Below, in pieces: positions 12,950 through 25,928 of a DNA stretch of 64,000 nucleotides. The stretch lies in contig NC_008593.1 of NCBI RefSeq assembly GCF_000014125.1, positions 2,483,721 to 2,547,720 on the forward strand, read 5' to 3'. The notes under the pieces were generated by a model. That model worked only from the letters and a program-made list of their open reading frames with translations. It was not told where the DNA came from and searched no databases. The stretch comes from Clostridium novyi NT. GTDB lineage: Bacteria; Bacillota; Clostridia; Clostridiales; Clostridiaceae. Position 1 is the first letter of the stretch. Each line of letters opens with the position of its first letter. Both the position numbers and the translations under genes were made by a program.

Positions 12950-13639
12950 TTATAGGATAATCTCAACAGGGTCTTTTATTTCTATATAATCCTCACCCAC
13001 ATTACAGTCATAACAAAAAATATCTACTCCCTTTTTATGTGCTAATGTTAAAGCTTCTGAAAACTTTTTATCCATTTCTTTATGTGGAGAAAATGTCTTT
13101 GCCCCGCTTAGTTGTACTAAAAATAAAATACCAGCTCCCATATGAGATTCCTTTATTTCTATAAGCTCTAAAATATGTTTAGTTCCTCTTTCTGTAGGTG
13201 CATCTGGGAACATACAGTTTCCCTTATCTTCAAGAGTAACTCCTTTAACTTCTAAATAGTATTTATTGTTACTATCATCCCATAGTTTAAAATCAAATCT
13301 ACTATTTCCAAATGTCTGCTCTCTTTTTATATTATTAAATTTTACTAGAGGTTGTATTTTTTTATTTTTTAAAGCTTCTTCCACAACAGCATTAGGAACT
13401 TGAGAATCAATATTTATTAATTTATCATTCTTATATGCTGCAATTAAATCATACTTTGTTTTTCTATTAGGATTTGTTCCCTCTCTTAATACAACCGTTG
13501 TATCTGGTATTAAAATTTCTCTACATCTTCCCGTATTAGGAACATGAACTTTTACTTCTTCATTATTTAAATATACATAAGCTACAAATCTATTGGGTCT
13601 TTTTATAAACTTTGCTGTTAAAACATTATTTATTTTCAT
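12950..13639 (-). CDS. sfsA: SfsA-family DNA-binding nuclease
   Basis: 229 residues, the normal SfsA length. It shows the N-terminal OB-like part (FIKRPNRFVAYV, HVPNTGRCREIL) and the C-terminal nuclease-like core (FDFKLWDD, YYLEVKGVTLED near 125-135, and FPDAPTERGTKHILEL), conserved throughout the family. SfsA was first described as a maltose-regulon activator in E. coli; its fold and the D-x(n)-E-x-K motif support nuclease activity. A single gene here, with DnaA-box-like sites about 100 bases before its start. Confidence 0.9.
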   Translation of the reverse strand: MKINNVLTAKFIKRPNRFVAYVYLNNEEVKVHVPNTGRCREILIPDTTVVLREGTNPNRKTKYDLIAAYKNDKLINIDSQVPNAVVEEALKNKKIQPLVKFNNIKREQTFGNSRFDFKLWDDSNNKYYLEVKGVTLEDKGNCMFPDAPTERGTKHILELIEIKESHMGAGILFLVQLSGAKTFSPHKEMDKKFSEALTLAHKKGVDIFCYDCNVGEDYIEIKDPVEIIL

Positions 13640-13723
13640 TCCGTTCCCCTCAATTCATATTAATTTTTAAGTTACACAGTCTTTTTATTTATCAGTATAT
13701 AAGCTTAATAAGATTTATATACT

Positions 13724-13811
13724 TTATCCACAATAATTAATATTCTTTTATAGCTATATTATTAATTCACTTTCCACAACAATTATAAAAAGTTATCAAC
13801 AATGTGTATAA
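13724..13811. promoter_or_regulatory. Cluster of DnaA-box-like sites between tRNA cluster and sfsA
   Basis: TTATCCACA at 13724-13732, TTTCCACAA at 13771-13779, TTATCAACA at 13793-13801 and TGTGTATAA (reverse of TTATACACA) at 13803-13811. Two match TTATNCACA exactly. The cluster is about 48 kb from dnaA in a gap with no gene (13640-13840). Confidence 0.5.
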
Positions 13812-13840
13812 CTTTTATATATATTTCTTTACGCAAATAA

Positions 13841-13875
13841 AAAATCATGCTTCTATAAAATTTAAAAGCATGATT
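13841..13875 (-). terminator. Terminator of rRNA operon 2 / tRNA cluster
   Basis: AAATCATGCTT / AAGCATGATTT stem followed by a T run on the minus strand, just past the CCA of the last tRNA. Confidence 0.9.
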
Positions 13876-13876
13876 T

Positions 13877-13951
13877 TGGTAGCTTCTAGGGGAATTGAAC
13901 CCCTGATCCCGCCTTGAGAGGGCGATGTCTTAACCTCTTGACCAAGAAGCC
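13877..13951 (-). tRNA. tRNA-Glu (CTC)
   Basis: GGCTTCT acceptor arm pairs with AGAAGCT, anticodon loop CTCTCAA gives CTC, CCA encoded. Last gene of the operon 2 tRNA cluster. Confidence 0.93.
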
Positions 13952-14004
13952 ATAATTATATTTAACTGTGCAAAAAAGTTCTTTAATAAAAGAACTTAAA
14001 AAAC

Positions 14005-14079
14005 TGGCTGGGATAGCAGGATTCGAACCTACGCATGTAGCAGTCAAAGTGCTATGCCTTACCGCTTGGCGATATCCCA
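14005..14079 (-). tRNA. tRNA-Gln (TTG)
   Basis: TGGGATA / TATCCCA acceptor arm, anticodon loop CTTTGAC (TTG), discriminator G and encoded CCA. Confidence 0.95.
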
Positions 14080-14085
14080 ATAATA

Positions 14086-14162
<77 letters not shown>

Positions 14163-14167
14163 AATTT

Positions 14168-14241
14168 TGGAGCGGGTAAGGGGAATCGAACCCCTGTGTT
14201 CAGCTTGGAAGGCTGACGTTCTACCATTGAACCATACCCGC
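14168..14241 (-). tRNA. tRNA-Gly (TCC)
   Basis: GCGGGTA / TACCCGC acceptor arm, anticodon loop CTTCCAA (TCC), discriminator T, encoded CCA. Confidence 0.95.
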
Positions 14242-14255
14242 GTATAAAATATAAA

Positions 14256-14339
14256 TGGTGCAGGTGAAGGGAGTCGAACCCCCATGCCAAAGGCGCTAGA
14301 TCCTAAGTCTAGTGCGTCTGCCAATTCCGCCACACCTGC
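14256..14339 (-). tRNA. tRNA-Leu (TAG)
   Basis: Type II tRNA with a long variable arm; GCAGGTG / CACCTGC acceptor arm, anticodon loop CTTAGGA (TAG), encoded CCA. Confidence 0.95.
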
Positions 14340-14356
14340 ACATATAAGTTTTTAAA

Positions 14357-14431
14357 TGGTGACTCCTAGGGGAATCGAACCCCTGTTACCACCGTGAAAG
14401 GGTGGTGTCTTAACCGCTTGACCAAGGAGCC
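14357..14431 (-). tRNA. tRNA-Glu (TTC)
   Basis: Anticodon loop CTTTCAC (TTC), T-loop TTCGATT, encoded CCA. First tRNA after 5S in operon 2, seven bases past it. Confidence 0.94.
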
Positions 14432-14438
14432 AAAGAGA

Positions 14439-14555
14439 CCTGGCGACGACCTACTCTTCCACACCGTCTCCAGTGCAGTACCATCGGCGCTTTGAAGCTT
14501 AACCATCGTGTTCGGTATGGGAACGGGTGTTACCTTCAAGCCATAATCACCAGAT
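14439..14555 (-). rRNA. rrf: 5S rRNA (operon 2)
   Basis: Same sequence as the operon 1 copy over its whole visible length. Ends are estimated. Confidence 0.93.
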
Positions 14556-14590
14556 TGTTCTTTCAAAATTGCACAGTGATAATAATTATT

Positions 14591-17496
<2,906 letters not shown>

Positions 17497-17594
17497 TCAT
17501 CATCTACTAATTTTCATTAGTGTCTAGGTTTAGATTATTTCTAATCTTATTAATTCGTTTCTTTATCACTGTGCAATTTTCAAAGAACAATTCA

Positions 17595-17617
17595 CTTAAT
17601 TGAGATATTCAATTAAG
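17595..17617 (-). repeat. Hairpin between tRNA-Ile and 23S (operon 2 spacer)
   Basis: CTTAATTGA / TCAATTAAG perfect 9-bp stem with a five-base loop, found only in the operon that carries spacer tRNAs. It may aid release of tRNA-Ile from the precursor; that is inference. Confidence 0.5.
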
Positions 17618-17621
17618 AAAG

Positions 17622-17698
<77 letters not shown>

Positions 17699-17701
17699 AT
17701 G

Positions 17702-17777
17702 TGGTGGAGATAAAGAGATTCGAACTCTTGACCCCCTGCGTGCAAGGCAGGTGCTCTCCCAACTGAGCTATACCCCC
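17702..17777 (-). tRNA. tRNA-Ala (TGC), 16S-23S spacer
   Basis: GGGGGTATAGCTC start, anticodon loop with TGC, encoded CCA; the sequence is identical to the copy at 49584-49659. In transcription order the spacer reads Ala then Ile, the reverse of the common Ile-Ala order. Confidence 0.95.
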
Positions 17778-17858
17778 ACATTTGTAATGAAAGACTTAGT
17801 CTTTCAAAATTAAACAGAATCAGGTTTCCAGTCTGGAAGCTTTGCTTCCATTCTCCCT

Positions 17859-19375
<1,517 letters not shown>

Positions 19376-19472
19376 AGTTTAATCTTACTCAAATTTATTG
19401 ACTGGTTTATTACCTATATTCTGTTTAATTTTCAAAGACCATTCTCTTTCGCCATCTCTCGACGGCTTATTC

Positions 19473-19501
19473 ATTATATCAATTTAAAAAATCTTTGTCA
19501 A
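19473..19501 (-). promoter_or_regulatory. rRNA operon 2 promoter (sigma-A type)
   Basis: TTGACA at 19501-19496 and TATAAT at 19478-19473 on the minus strand, 17 bases apart; same placement relative to 16S as in operon 1. Confidence 0.88.
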
Positions 19502-19730
19502 TAACTTTTTTAAAACTTTTTTAACTTTTTTAAGTTAATTTGTTTTATTAAGTTTTGACTAATTTAATTTGTCGTTTCTCTCAACGACAAGGAATATACT
19601 ATCACAAAAATACAATACAATATTGAACTATATTCTTATATTCGTAAAATAAATTTAAAATACTTTTCATTACTTATTTTCTCTTAATTTTTTTGTATGT
19701 GACACACCTGGTTGCGTAATTGGAGAAGCA
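19502..19730 (-). promoter_or_regulatory. Upstream regulatory region of rRNA operon 2
   Basis: No gene. It contains a perfect inverted repeat TTGTCGTT / AACGACAA (19569-19590, loop of six), a GATAGTATATTCC block beside it and the motif GACACACCTGGTTGCGTAA at 19701-19719, each with counterparts before operons 1 and 3. Confidence 0.5.
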
Positions 19731-19731
19731 T

Positions 19732-19772
19732 AAAAATAAGCCAAGAAAATTTACCTTTCTCAGCTTATTTTT
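19732..19772 (-). terminator. Terminator after membrane-anchored unknown gene
   Basis: AAATAAGCTGAGAAA / TTTTCTTGGCTTATTT stem with T-rich flank on the minus strand. Confidence 0.82.
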
Positions 19773-19780
19773 ACTGTTAT

Positions 19781-20674
19781 TTATTTCTTTTTAGGATACT
19801 CTTCTGTAAATTTTTCTCCCATATAATCTTCAATTACAATTTCAAACCTATTATTGATAGCATTATTCTCATCTTTTTTAATCCTTAAATTATAATTTAA
19901 TTTTTCTATCTTACCATCATCTTTTTCTATTAAATTATTATTTTTATCATATATAGGTACTTCTTTTATATTATTATTCTTTAAGCTCTTCCCTTGTGAA
20001 TAGATATTTATAGTGTCCTTTAATGTATTATTTGAATATACATTAACTAGTATGTTTCTAATTTTAAATTTTTCTTGTGATTTATAGTTATTATCTATGT
20101 TAACATCCAGTCTTACATTGTCCTTATCATCTGCATTAGTATTTTCAAAAATGTGAGTTGAAATTCTATTTTTTATTTCATTTTTAAAATAAACATACAG
20201 AAGTTCTTCACTTCTTGATCTTACAGGTCCTTCTGCTAATATTTTAAATCTATAATCTTCGTTATAAGGTAATTTTAATGTTTTACTAAATTTAAGACCA
20301 TAAGATATATCTAACGGAACCTTATTCCACTCAATTTCATCTGAAGTTGTTTTGCCAACTTTACCATACAAAAGATATAACTTAGAGTTATTCTCTAATT
20401 CCTTTAAGTTACCATATATCATAATGGTAATATTTTTATAATCCTTATCTAACTCCAATACCTTATAATCCTTATTTGTAATCCAATCTTGTTTTGAATT
20501 TATTTTATTTACATTTTCCGAAAGCTCATCAATGCTTCGTTCTAAATAATTTAACTTATTAAAATTTCTATTTATATCTTCAGTTATATTATTAAATCTT
20601 ATTACAGTAATAATATTAAAGATTATAAATACACCTAAAAATATACCTACTACCTTGCTTATTTTCTTGTTCAT
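19781..20674 (-). CDS. Membrane-anchored protein of unknown function
   Basis: 297 residues. Residues 7-28 are one hydrophobic helix, so most of the protein is likely outside the cell. Residues 30-62 look like a coiled coil (NRNFNKLNYLERSIDELSEN), and the rest is mixed, charged and Asn/Lys-rich with no catalytic motif I can identify. Segments such as YKNITIMIYGNLKE and VRLDVNIDNNYKS suggest beta-rich repeats, perhaps an Ig-like fold. I do not recognise the family. It is monocistronic, between rRNA operon 2 and bofA. Confidence 0.65.
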   Translation of the reverse strand: MNKKISKVVGIFLGVFIIFNIITVIRFNNITEDINRNFNKLNYLERSIDELSENVNKINSKQDWITNKDYKVLELDKDYKNITIMIYGNLKELENNSKLYLLYGKVGKTTSDEIEWNKVPLDISYGLKFSKTLKLPYNEDYRFKILAEGPVRSRSEELLYVYFKNEIKNRISTHIFENTNADDKDNVRLDVNIDNNYKSQEKFKIRNILVNVYSNNTLKDTINIYSQGKSLKNNNIKEVPIYDKNNNLIEKDDGKIEKLNYNLRIKKDENNAINNRFEIVIEDYMGEKFTEEYPKKK

Positions 20675-20735
20675 ATAATTATAAAATTCACCTCATTTCA
20701 ACTAAAAATTTTAGATTTAAACTATTATACACCAT

Positions 20736-20990
20736 TTATAAATACATTTTAAATATTACTAGGAATATAACTCCTGGTATTCCAAAGAAACCTGCGATTA
20801 GGGCAGACCAAGCATTAATAGCTATTGATATTCCTATTTGTGACCCTATTAAATTTACAACAAATAAAAGAACAGCTCCTAAAACTCCATTTACAATAAG
20901 TTTATATAGAACCTTTATAGGCCAGGATAATAGTTTTACAACTAAATACAACAATATAATACCAACTATAAAACTTCCTATGTATTCCAT
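20736..20990 (-). CDS. bofA: BofA-family pro-sigma-K processing inhibitor homologue
   Basis: 84 residues with two or three hydrophobic stretches and the C-terminal glycine-rich ISIAINAWSALIAGFFGIPG, a hallmark of the BofA family. In Bacillus, BofA holds the SpoIVFB protease inactive until the forespore signals, delaying sigma-K activation. In many firmicutes bofA follows recR, as here: the gene lies 125 bases past the recR stop, after that operon's terminator. RBS GGGGAGGT precedes the ATG. Role in this organism's sporulation is inferred from the family. Confidence 0.82.
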   Translation of the reverse strand: MEYIGSFIVGIILLYLVVKLLSWPIKVLYKLIVNGVLGAVLLFVVNLIGSQIGISIAINAWSALIAGFFGIPGVIFLVIFKMYL

Positions 20991-21066
20991 AACATACCTC
21001 CCCTTATATATTATTATACATTTATATTATACTGGTTTAAATGTAATATGATTAATATTAGGTTAA

Positions 21067-21104
21067 AAAATAAACTTCTATTTTAAAATAAAATAGAAGT
21101 TTTA
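21067..21104 (-). terminator. Terminator of dnaX-ybaB-recR operon
   Basis: AAACTTCTATTTTA / TAAAATAGAAGTTT stem with a T-rich tail on the minus strand, directly after recR. Confidence 0.88.
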
Positions 21105-21114
21105 ATATTTATCA

Positions 21115-21711
21115 CTATAATTCTACTCTTCCTTCTAACGCTTTAGATAGGGTAACTTCATCAGCATATTCTAGATCTCCACCAACTGGTACCCCATGTG
21201 CAATTCTTGTTACCTTTACACCTAAAGGTTTTAGAATCTTTGATATATACATGGCTGTAGCTTCTCCTTCTACATTTGGATTTGTTGCTACAATAACCTC
21301 TTTTACATTTTCATTAATTCTTCTTATAAGTCCTTTTAGATTAATATCTTCTGGACCCTTACCAGACATTGGCGATATTACCCCATGAAGTACATGATAG
21401 GTTCCATTGTATTCTCTTATTTTTTCTAAAGACATTATATCTTTAGGCTGTTCAATTACACATATTATGCTTTCATCTCTGTTAGGATTTGAACATATAG
21501 CACAAGGATCACTATCTGTATAGTTTCCACAAATAGAACAATATTTTATAGTTCCTCTTGCTTTAACTAAAGCATTTGCAAATTCTCTAACTTCATCACT
21601 AGGAAGATTTAAAACATGTAATGTTAATCTTTGAGCAGTTTTGTACCCGATACCAGGTAATTTTGCAAACTCCTCTATTAATTTTTCTATAGCTACAGGA
21701 TAAAAATCCAA
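21115..21711 (-). CDS. recR: Recombination protein RecR
   Basis: Partner of RecO/RecF in loading RecA at gaps. I place the start at the TTG at 21711, giving a 198-residue protein starting [12 protein letters not shown], the standard RecR length, because GAGGTGA lies six bases before it; the frame is open to a GTG at 21720 inside that ribosome site. Helix-hairpin-helix [12 protein letters not shown] near 17-28, four-Cys zinc finger [16 protein letters not shown] near 54-69, and a Toprim domain from about 77 (VIEQPKDI ... [13 protein letters not shown]) are all present. Third gene of the dnaX-ybaB-recR operon. Confidence 0.95.
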   Translation of the reverse strand: MDFYPVAIEKLIEEFAKLPGIGYKTAQRLTLHVLNLPSDEVREFANALVKARGTIKYCSICGNYTDSDPCAICSNPNRDESIICVIEQPKDIMSLEKIREYNGTYHVLHGVISPMSGKGPEDINLKGLIRRINENVKEVIVATNPNVEGEATAMYISKILKPLGVKVTRIAHGVPVGGDLEYADEVTLSKALEGRVEL

Positions 21712-21726
21712 TTCATTCACCTCGGC

Positions 21727-22071
21727 CTAGAACATTCCAGGCATGTTTAATCCACCTGTTAGTTTTTTCATTTCATTTGCTGTTTCTTCATCAGCTGTTT
21801 TTAACGCTTGATTACATGCAGCTAATATTAAATCTTGTAACATTTCAACATCATCTGGATCAACAACGTCTGGTTCTATATTTATGCTTAATATTTCTTT
21901 CTTTCCATTTGCTTTAACTGTAACAGCACCGCCACCTGCTGATGCAACAAATTCTTTTTCTTCAAGTTCACCTTGAACTTTTTGCATTTGTTGTTGCATT
22001 TTTTGTGCTTGTTTCATTAAATTATTTATATTCATTCCTCCGCCCATTCCTGGGAATCCACCTCTTGCCAT
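21727..22071 (-). CDS. YbaB/EbfC nucleoid-associated protein
   Basis: 114-residue DNA-binding protein. After a Gly/Met-rich start ([20 protein letters not shown]) comes the [20 protein letters not shown] helix and the central [14 protein letters not shown] strands, the YbaB signature, then the [17 protein letters not shown] helix. Family members form tweezer-like dimers on DNA. It sits between dnaX and recR, the classic arrangement, and the three are probably co-transcribed. Confidence 0.93.
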   Translation of the reverse strand: MARGGFPGMGGGMNINNLMKQAQKMQQQMQKVQGELEEKEFVASAGGGAVTVKANGKKEILSINIEPDVVDPDDVEMLQDLILAACNQALKTADEETANEMKKLTGGLNMPGMF

Positions 22072-22152
22072 GTTACTACCTCCTGTATTTCATTTATTTT
22101 TTTCTATTCTATAGTCTTTTTTCTAATACTTCTTATTTTATCATTTAGTAAT

Positions 22153-23772
22153 TTATTCATCAATTATTTCTACTAAATCTTCTCCAAATGCCTCTTTTAA
22201 TATATCTTCAGGAGATTTTTTCTCCTCTTTTTTGTCTACAATATATTTTATTCTTATGTTGTCTTTTAGTTCTTCTGAAAAGATTTCTTCTATTACTTTT
22301 CTATTTTCTTCTTTTTCAAGCCTTCTTATGTTAAATGAATATTGAGGATCATACTTTATTGTTATTATGCCTCTACTACAATCTTCTACTTTTCCTGTTA
22401 CTAAGGATGCGTAAAGTACCATATGTCTTCTTGCTTTAAAAATCTCAAGTATATCTTTCCATGATTTTTTAACATCATCTAATGTAGTTTTTGAATCCTC
22501 ATTTCCTTCTTCTACATTAGTATCCTTTATAACTTGATTTTTGTGTTGGATTGTTTTACTTTGACTATTTAATTTAGGTTTTTCTACACTACTTGTAGTC
22601 TTAGTGTTTACTGTTATATTTCCTTCTTTTATAGCTTTTTCTAAGTTATTTATTCTAGATAATAGTACTTCCTTTGATGTATCATATTCTATTTTACACA
22701 TTTTTATTACTGCAAGTTCTAAGTATATTCTTCCTTGTTTACTCCACTTTGATTGTTCTTCACATTCTTGAAGTATTCTTATACATCTCATTATTTCTTC
22801 TATTCTAATTTTATTTGCTTGTTCTTTTAGAAAGTTTATATTTTCTTCAGACATATCAAGTACATCTTCTGGCTTTTGAGTTACTTTTGCCATCATTAAA
22901 TTTCTCATATGATGAATCATATCTTTTATAAATAAATTTATATCTTTTCCTGCGTAAACTACATCATCTATAATTCTAATTGAGTTTTCAACATCTTTAT
23001 CTATTATTGTGTTTGTAAGTTTTATTAAATTTTCATTTGTAACAAGACCTAACATATTTATTACTTGTTCATAATCAACCTTACCATTTCCCATGGATAT
23101 TGCCTGATCGAGTATACTTAACGCATCTCTCATAGCACCATCTGACATTCTTGCTATAAGTTTTAAGCTTTTATTGTCACCGAAAATCCCTTGTTCCTTT
23201 GTTATTTTTATTAGTCTACCTAATATATCGTCACTTTTTATTCTTTTAAAATCAAACCTTTGACATCTTGATAATATGGTTATAGGTAATTTTTGCGGAT
23301 CTGTTGTTGCAAGTATAAATATCACGTTTTCTGGTGGTTCTTCTAATGTCTTTAGAAAGGCATTTACTGCACCTTGAGTTAACATATGGGCTTCGTCCAT
23401 TATATATACCTTATATCTTCCCTCTTGTGGTGGATATTTAACTTCTTCTATAAGATCTCTAATATCATCTACTTTGTTATGTGATGCAGCATCCATTTCA
23501 GATACATCTATTGAAAGTCCTGCACTTATTTTTTTGCACATCTCACACTCATTACATGGTTCTCCATCTTGGGGATTTAAACAATTAACTGCCTTTGAAA
23601 ATATCTTTGCAGTAGAGGTCTTTCCTGTTCCTCTCGTACCACAAAAAAGGTATGCATGTGCTATTCTGTTGTTTTTCATTTGATTTTTTAATGTTAAAGT
23701 TATGTGTTCTTGACCTACAACTTCATCAAAAGTTTGAGGTCTCCATTCTCTATATAAAGCAGTATACCCCAC
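22153..23772 (-). CDS. dnaX: DNA polymerase III subunits gamma/tau
   Basis: 539-residue clamp-loader ATPase. GTG start at 23772, with AAGAGGTG 5-7 bases before. YREWRPQTFDEVVGQEHI at the N-terminus, Walker A CGTRGTGKTS near 45, zinc module with CxxCxxC (EPCNECEMC) near 75, Walker B IMDEAHML near 125, sensor 1 ILATTDPQKLP near 155 and the SRCQRFDFKR arginine-finger motif near 170. The C-terminal third (about 370-539) is the variable tau region. I see no canonical A-AAA-AAG frameshift site with a stem in the middle of the gene, so a separate gamma form is not supported. Confidence 0.96.
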   Translation of the reverse strand: MGYTALYREWRPQTFDEVVGQEHITLTLKNQMKNNRIAHAYLFCGTRGTGKTSTAKIFSKAVNCLNPQDGEPCNECEMCKKISAGLSIDVSEMDAASHNKVDDIRDLIEEVKYPPQEGRYKVYIMDEAHMLTQGAVNAFLKTLEEPPENVIFILATTDPQKLPITILSRCQRFDFKRIKSDDILGRLIKITKEQGIFGDNKSLKLIARMSDGAMRDALSILDQAISMGNGKVDYEQVINMLGLVTNENLIKLTNTIIDKDVENSIRIIDDVVYAGKDINLFIKDMIHHMRNLMMAKVTQKPEDVLDMSEENINFLKEQANKIRIEEIMRCIRILQECEEQSKWSKQGRIYLELAVIKMCKIEYDTSKEVLLSRINNLEKAIKEGNITVNTKTTSSVEKPKLNSQSKTIQHKNQVIKDTNVEEGNEDSKTTLDDVKKSWKDILEIFKARRHMVLYASLVTGKVEDCSRGIITIKYDPQYSFNIRRLEKEENRKVIEEIFSEELKDNIRIKYIVDKKEEKKSPEDILKEAFGEDLVEIIDE

Positions 23773-23851
23773 TATAACACCTCTTATCTATTTAAACGAT
23801 ATTCTAGTTATTTACTAAATATTATATCATACTAATTTATAATTTTTTATA

Positions 23852-23880
23852 TAAAAAAAAGACGCTTAAACTGCGTCTTA
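23852..23880 (-). terminator. Terminator of SRP RNA gene
   Basis: AAGACGC / GCGTCTT stem followed by eight T on the minus strand, 15 bases past the SRP RNA end. Confidence 0.92.
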
Positions 23881-23895
23881 GTATCCATTTTTAAA

Positions 23896-24161
23896 GTCGT
23901 GCACCTCGCATTGACAGTAAAACAGAAGCGTTACTTATATAGTTAACTCAAACCAGGTTTACCTACGGCACATAGGAGTTCTCACTTACCGCTGCTTCCT
24001 TCCGGACCTGACGGGGTTCATGAGTTCCTATTGCGTAGGGCCCAATTCTCAACGCCACTTATATAAGCCAGACCTCCCATTTTAAAGCCTCAACGAGGAA
24101 TTCAACCCTGCTATAGCGGATTGCAGGTACAGGACACCGCTAACTTCCCGTCTAGCACGAC
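23896..24161 (-). ncRNA. ffs: Signal recognition particle RNA (large bacterial type)
   Basis: About 266 nt. The 5' GTCGTGC and 3' GCACGAC ends pair, giving the closed Alu-type fold of Firmicute SRP RNAs. The S-domain carries the invariant GTCAGGTCCGGAAGGAAGCAGC (reverse of bases near 23995-24015), the Ffh (SRP54) M-domain binding site with its GGAA loop. It works with Ffh in targeting membrane proteins. It is transcribed from the same direction as tRNA-Ser, only three bases downstream of it. Confidence 0.96.
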
Positions 24162-24164
24162 AAT

Positions 24165-24254
24165 TGGCGGAGAAAGAGGGATTCGAACCCTCGGTAGAGT
24201 TTCCCCTACACACGCGTTCCAGGCGTGCTCCTTCAACCTCTCGGACATCTCTCC
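24165..24254 (-). tRNA. tRNA-Ser (GGA)
   Basis: Type II tRNA with long variable arm, anticodon loop CTGGAAC (GGA), GGAGAGA / TCTCTCC-type acceptor arm and encoded CCA. Only three bases separate it from the SRP RNA gene. Confidence 0.94.
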
Positions 24255-24410
24255 ATAAGATATTGCTATTATATTATTATATTAAGCAAAGACTATTATA
24301 CTATTTATTAATATTTATTTCAATAGATATAATTTTTTAACCTTAATAACTTTATGTAAATTTATATTTATTTATACATTTTATATTAAATTATATTATA
24401 TAACATTAAC

Positions 24411-25127
24411 CTATTTTATCTTTTTTAATTCACCATTTCTCCATTTAACCACTTCATTTATGCTATCTTTATACTTTTTAAATTCAGCTACACTAGCTTC
24501 TTTTTCTTTATTTTGAGAGTTTACATCAGCATTTTCTTTTGAAGTTTTTTCTTCACTATTCATTGCTTGTATTACAGAATCTCTTTTTCCTTCTGCATCT
24601 TTTATTTTATTATCATAGTCATCAAATATCTTTTTTAAATTATTTTTCTTATCTTCATATAACTTTCTTTGTTTATCTAATTCTTCTTTATATTTGTCCT
24701 TTAATTCAATTTGTTTTTTATTTTTATCTTCAAGTGTTGCATCCTTTTTTAAACTTTTATCCATACCAAGTTTTAATTTTTGTAAATCTAGTTGTAATTT
24801 TTCATTAAGTCTTAATTCCATGGAACTTTTCTCGGCTTCTATTTTATCCTTATATGCACTTTTTAAAAGTTCATTATTTTGCTTAATAGTATTTTCAAAA
24901 TCATTTAACTTCTTTACTGCCTCACTATTAGAATTATTAGATGTTACTATGGATGTTGACACACCTCCACCTGTAGAAGCACTGTTTCCACTATTAGATG
25001 CATTTTGTTCTATTTTTCGTTTTACTATATCAAGATCCTTATTTTTATGATTTTCTTTGTTACCACAACCAACTAAAGCCACTGCAGTTATACATAAGGT
25101 TATTAATACTGAAATTACTTTTTTCAT
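24411..25127 (-). CDS. Coiled-coil lipoprotein, unknown
   Basis: 238 residues. Signal peptide with a good lipobox (ALVGC, Cys at about 21), then a Ser/Gly/Asn-rich linker (30-68), then a long Lys/Glu-rich helix region from about 70 to 225 with heptad-like spacing, so a surface-anchored coiled coil. No catalytic motif is visible. It might serve in sporulation, envelope structure or adhesion, but nothing in the sequence or its neighbours decides. It is a single gene between tRNA-Ser/ffs and tadA. Confidence 0.75.
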   Translation of the reverse strand: MKKVISVLITLCITAVALVGCGNKENHKNKDLDIVKRKIEQNASNSGNSASTGGGVSTSIVTSNNSNSEAVKKLNDFENTIKQNNELLKSAYKDKIEAEKSSMELRLNEKLQLDLQKLKLGMDKSLKKDATLEDKNKKQIELKDKYKEELDKQRKLYEDKKNNLKKIFDDYDNKIKDAEGKRDSVIQAMNSEEKTSKENADVNSQNKEKEASVAEFKKYKDSINEVVKWRNGELKKIK

Positions 25128-25188
25128 TTTTTTACCCTCTTTAAATATTATATGATATTAACTATTTACTTATATATCGTATAATTTC

Positions 25189-25632
25189 TTATTTCCTTTT
25201 ACTTCTGAAAAAATTAGTTAGTATACTACTACATCTATCATCATTAAACCACTTAATATCTAAAGCTGTTTTTAAGTATCTATTTTGCACTAAATCTACA
25301 ACAGAACCGCAACATCCCATAGATGGATCAATTGTACCTATATAAAGTTTTCTTATTCTTGATTGTAATATGGCTCCAGAACACATTGGACATGGTTCTA
25401 AAGTAACATACATTTCACATTCATTAAGTCTCCAATTTTTAAGTATACTACTTGCTTTTTTTATAGCTAAAATCTCAGCATGAGCTGTTGGATCATTTAA
25501 AGTTTCTCGAAGATTATGTGCAGATGCAATAACTTCTCCATTTTTAACTATTACCGCACCAACAGGAACCTCATCTTTTAAAGCTGCTATCTTAGCTTCA
25601 TCTAAAGCAATTTCCATAAACTTCTTATCCAT
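25189..25632 (-). CDS. tadA: tRNA(adenine-34) deaminase TadA
   Basis: 147-residue zinc deaminase that turns A34 to inosine in tRNA-Arg(ACG), needed to read CGU/CGC/CGA codons. HAE near residue 51 gives the zinc His and the catalytic Glu; PCPMCSGA near 80-87 supplies the two zinc Cys. RBS AAAGGAG precedes the ATG. Its main substrate in bacteria is tRNA-Arg(ACG), the very tRNA gene at 39399-39475 used by the mobile element in this window. Frequently adjacent to ffs and dnaX in firmicutes, as here. Confidence 0.95.
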   Translation of the reverse strand: MDKKFMEIALDEAKIAALKDEVPVGAVIVKNGEVIASAHNLRETLNDPTAHAEILAIKKASSILKNWRLNECEMYVTLEPCPMCSGAILQSRIRKLYIGTIDPSMGCCGSVVDLVQNRYLKTALDIKWFNDDRCSSILTNFFRSKRK

Positions 25633-25651
25633 AAATACTCCTTTTTTATAT

Positions 25652-25683
25652 TAAAAAACTGCAACAATATAATTGTTGCAGTC
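25652..25683 (-). terminator. Terminator of tRNA-Arg (CCT)
   Basis: ACTGCAACAAT / ATTGTTGCAGT stem with T-rich tail on the minus strand, ending beside the CCA. Confidence 0.88.
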
Positions 25684-25760
25684 TGGTACACCCGAAGGGA
25701 ATCGAACCCCCGGCCTTCCCCTTAGGAGGGGGACGCTCTATCCTACTGAGCTACGGATGC
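25684..25760 (-). tRNA. tRNA-Arg (CCT)
   Basis: GCATCCG / CGGGTGT acceptor arm, anticodon loop CTCCTAA (CCT), encoded CCA. Confidence 0.93.
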
Positions 25761-25928
25761 TCATTGCATTTTACTCTATTAGTTTAATTCAGTTTTAATT
25801 TAATGTCAACCTTATAAAAATAATATATATATAGGTATATTTAGAAAGTATTCACTGTATATGAATTAGTATAAAAATATTTCATTTTATCATACTTACT
25901 ATATAAACATTTTTAAGAGGTGACCTGC

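Noticed and set aside
22153..23772. Programmed frameshift in dnaX making a gamma form
   Set aside because: The only A-rich slip-like run is near the C-terminus (about residue 517), far from the tau/gamma boundary, and lacks the known site pattern.
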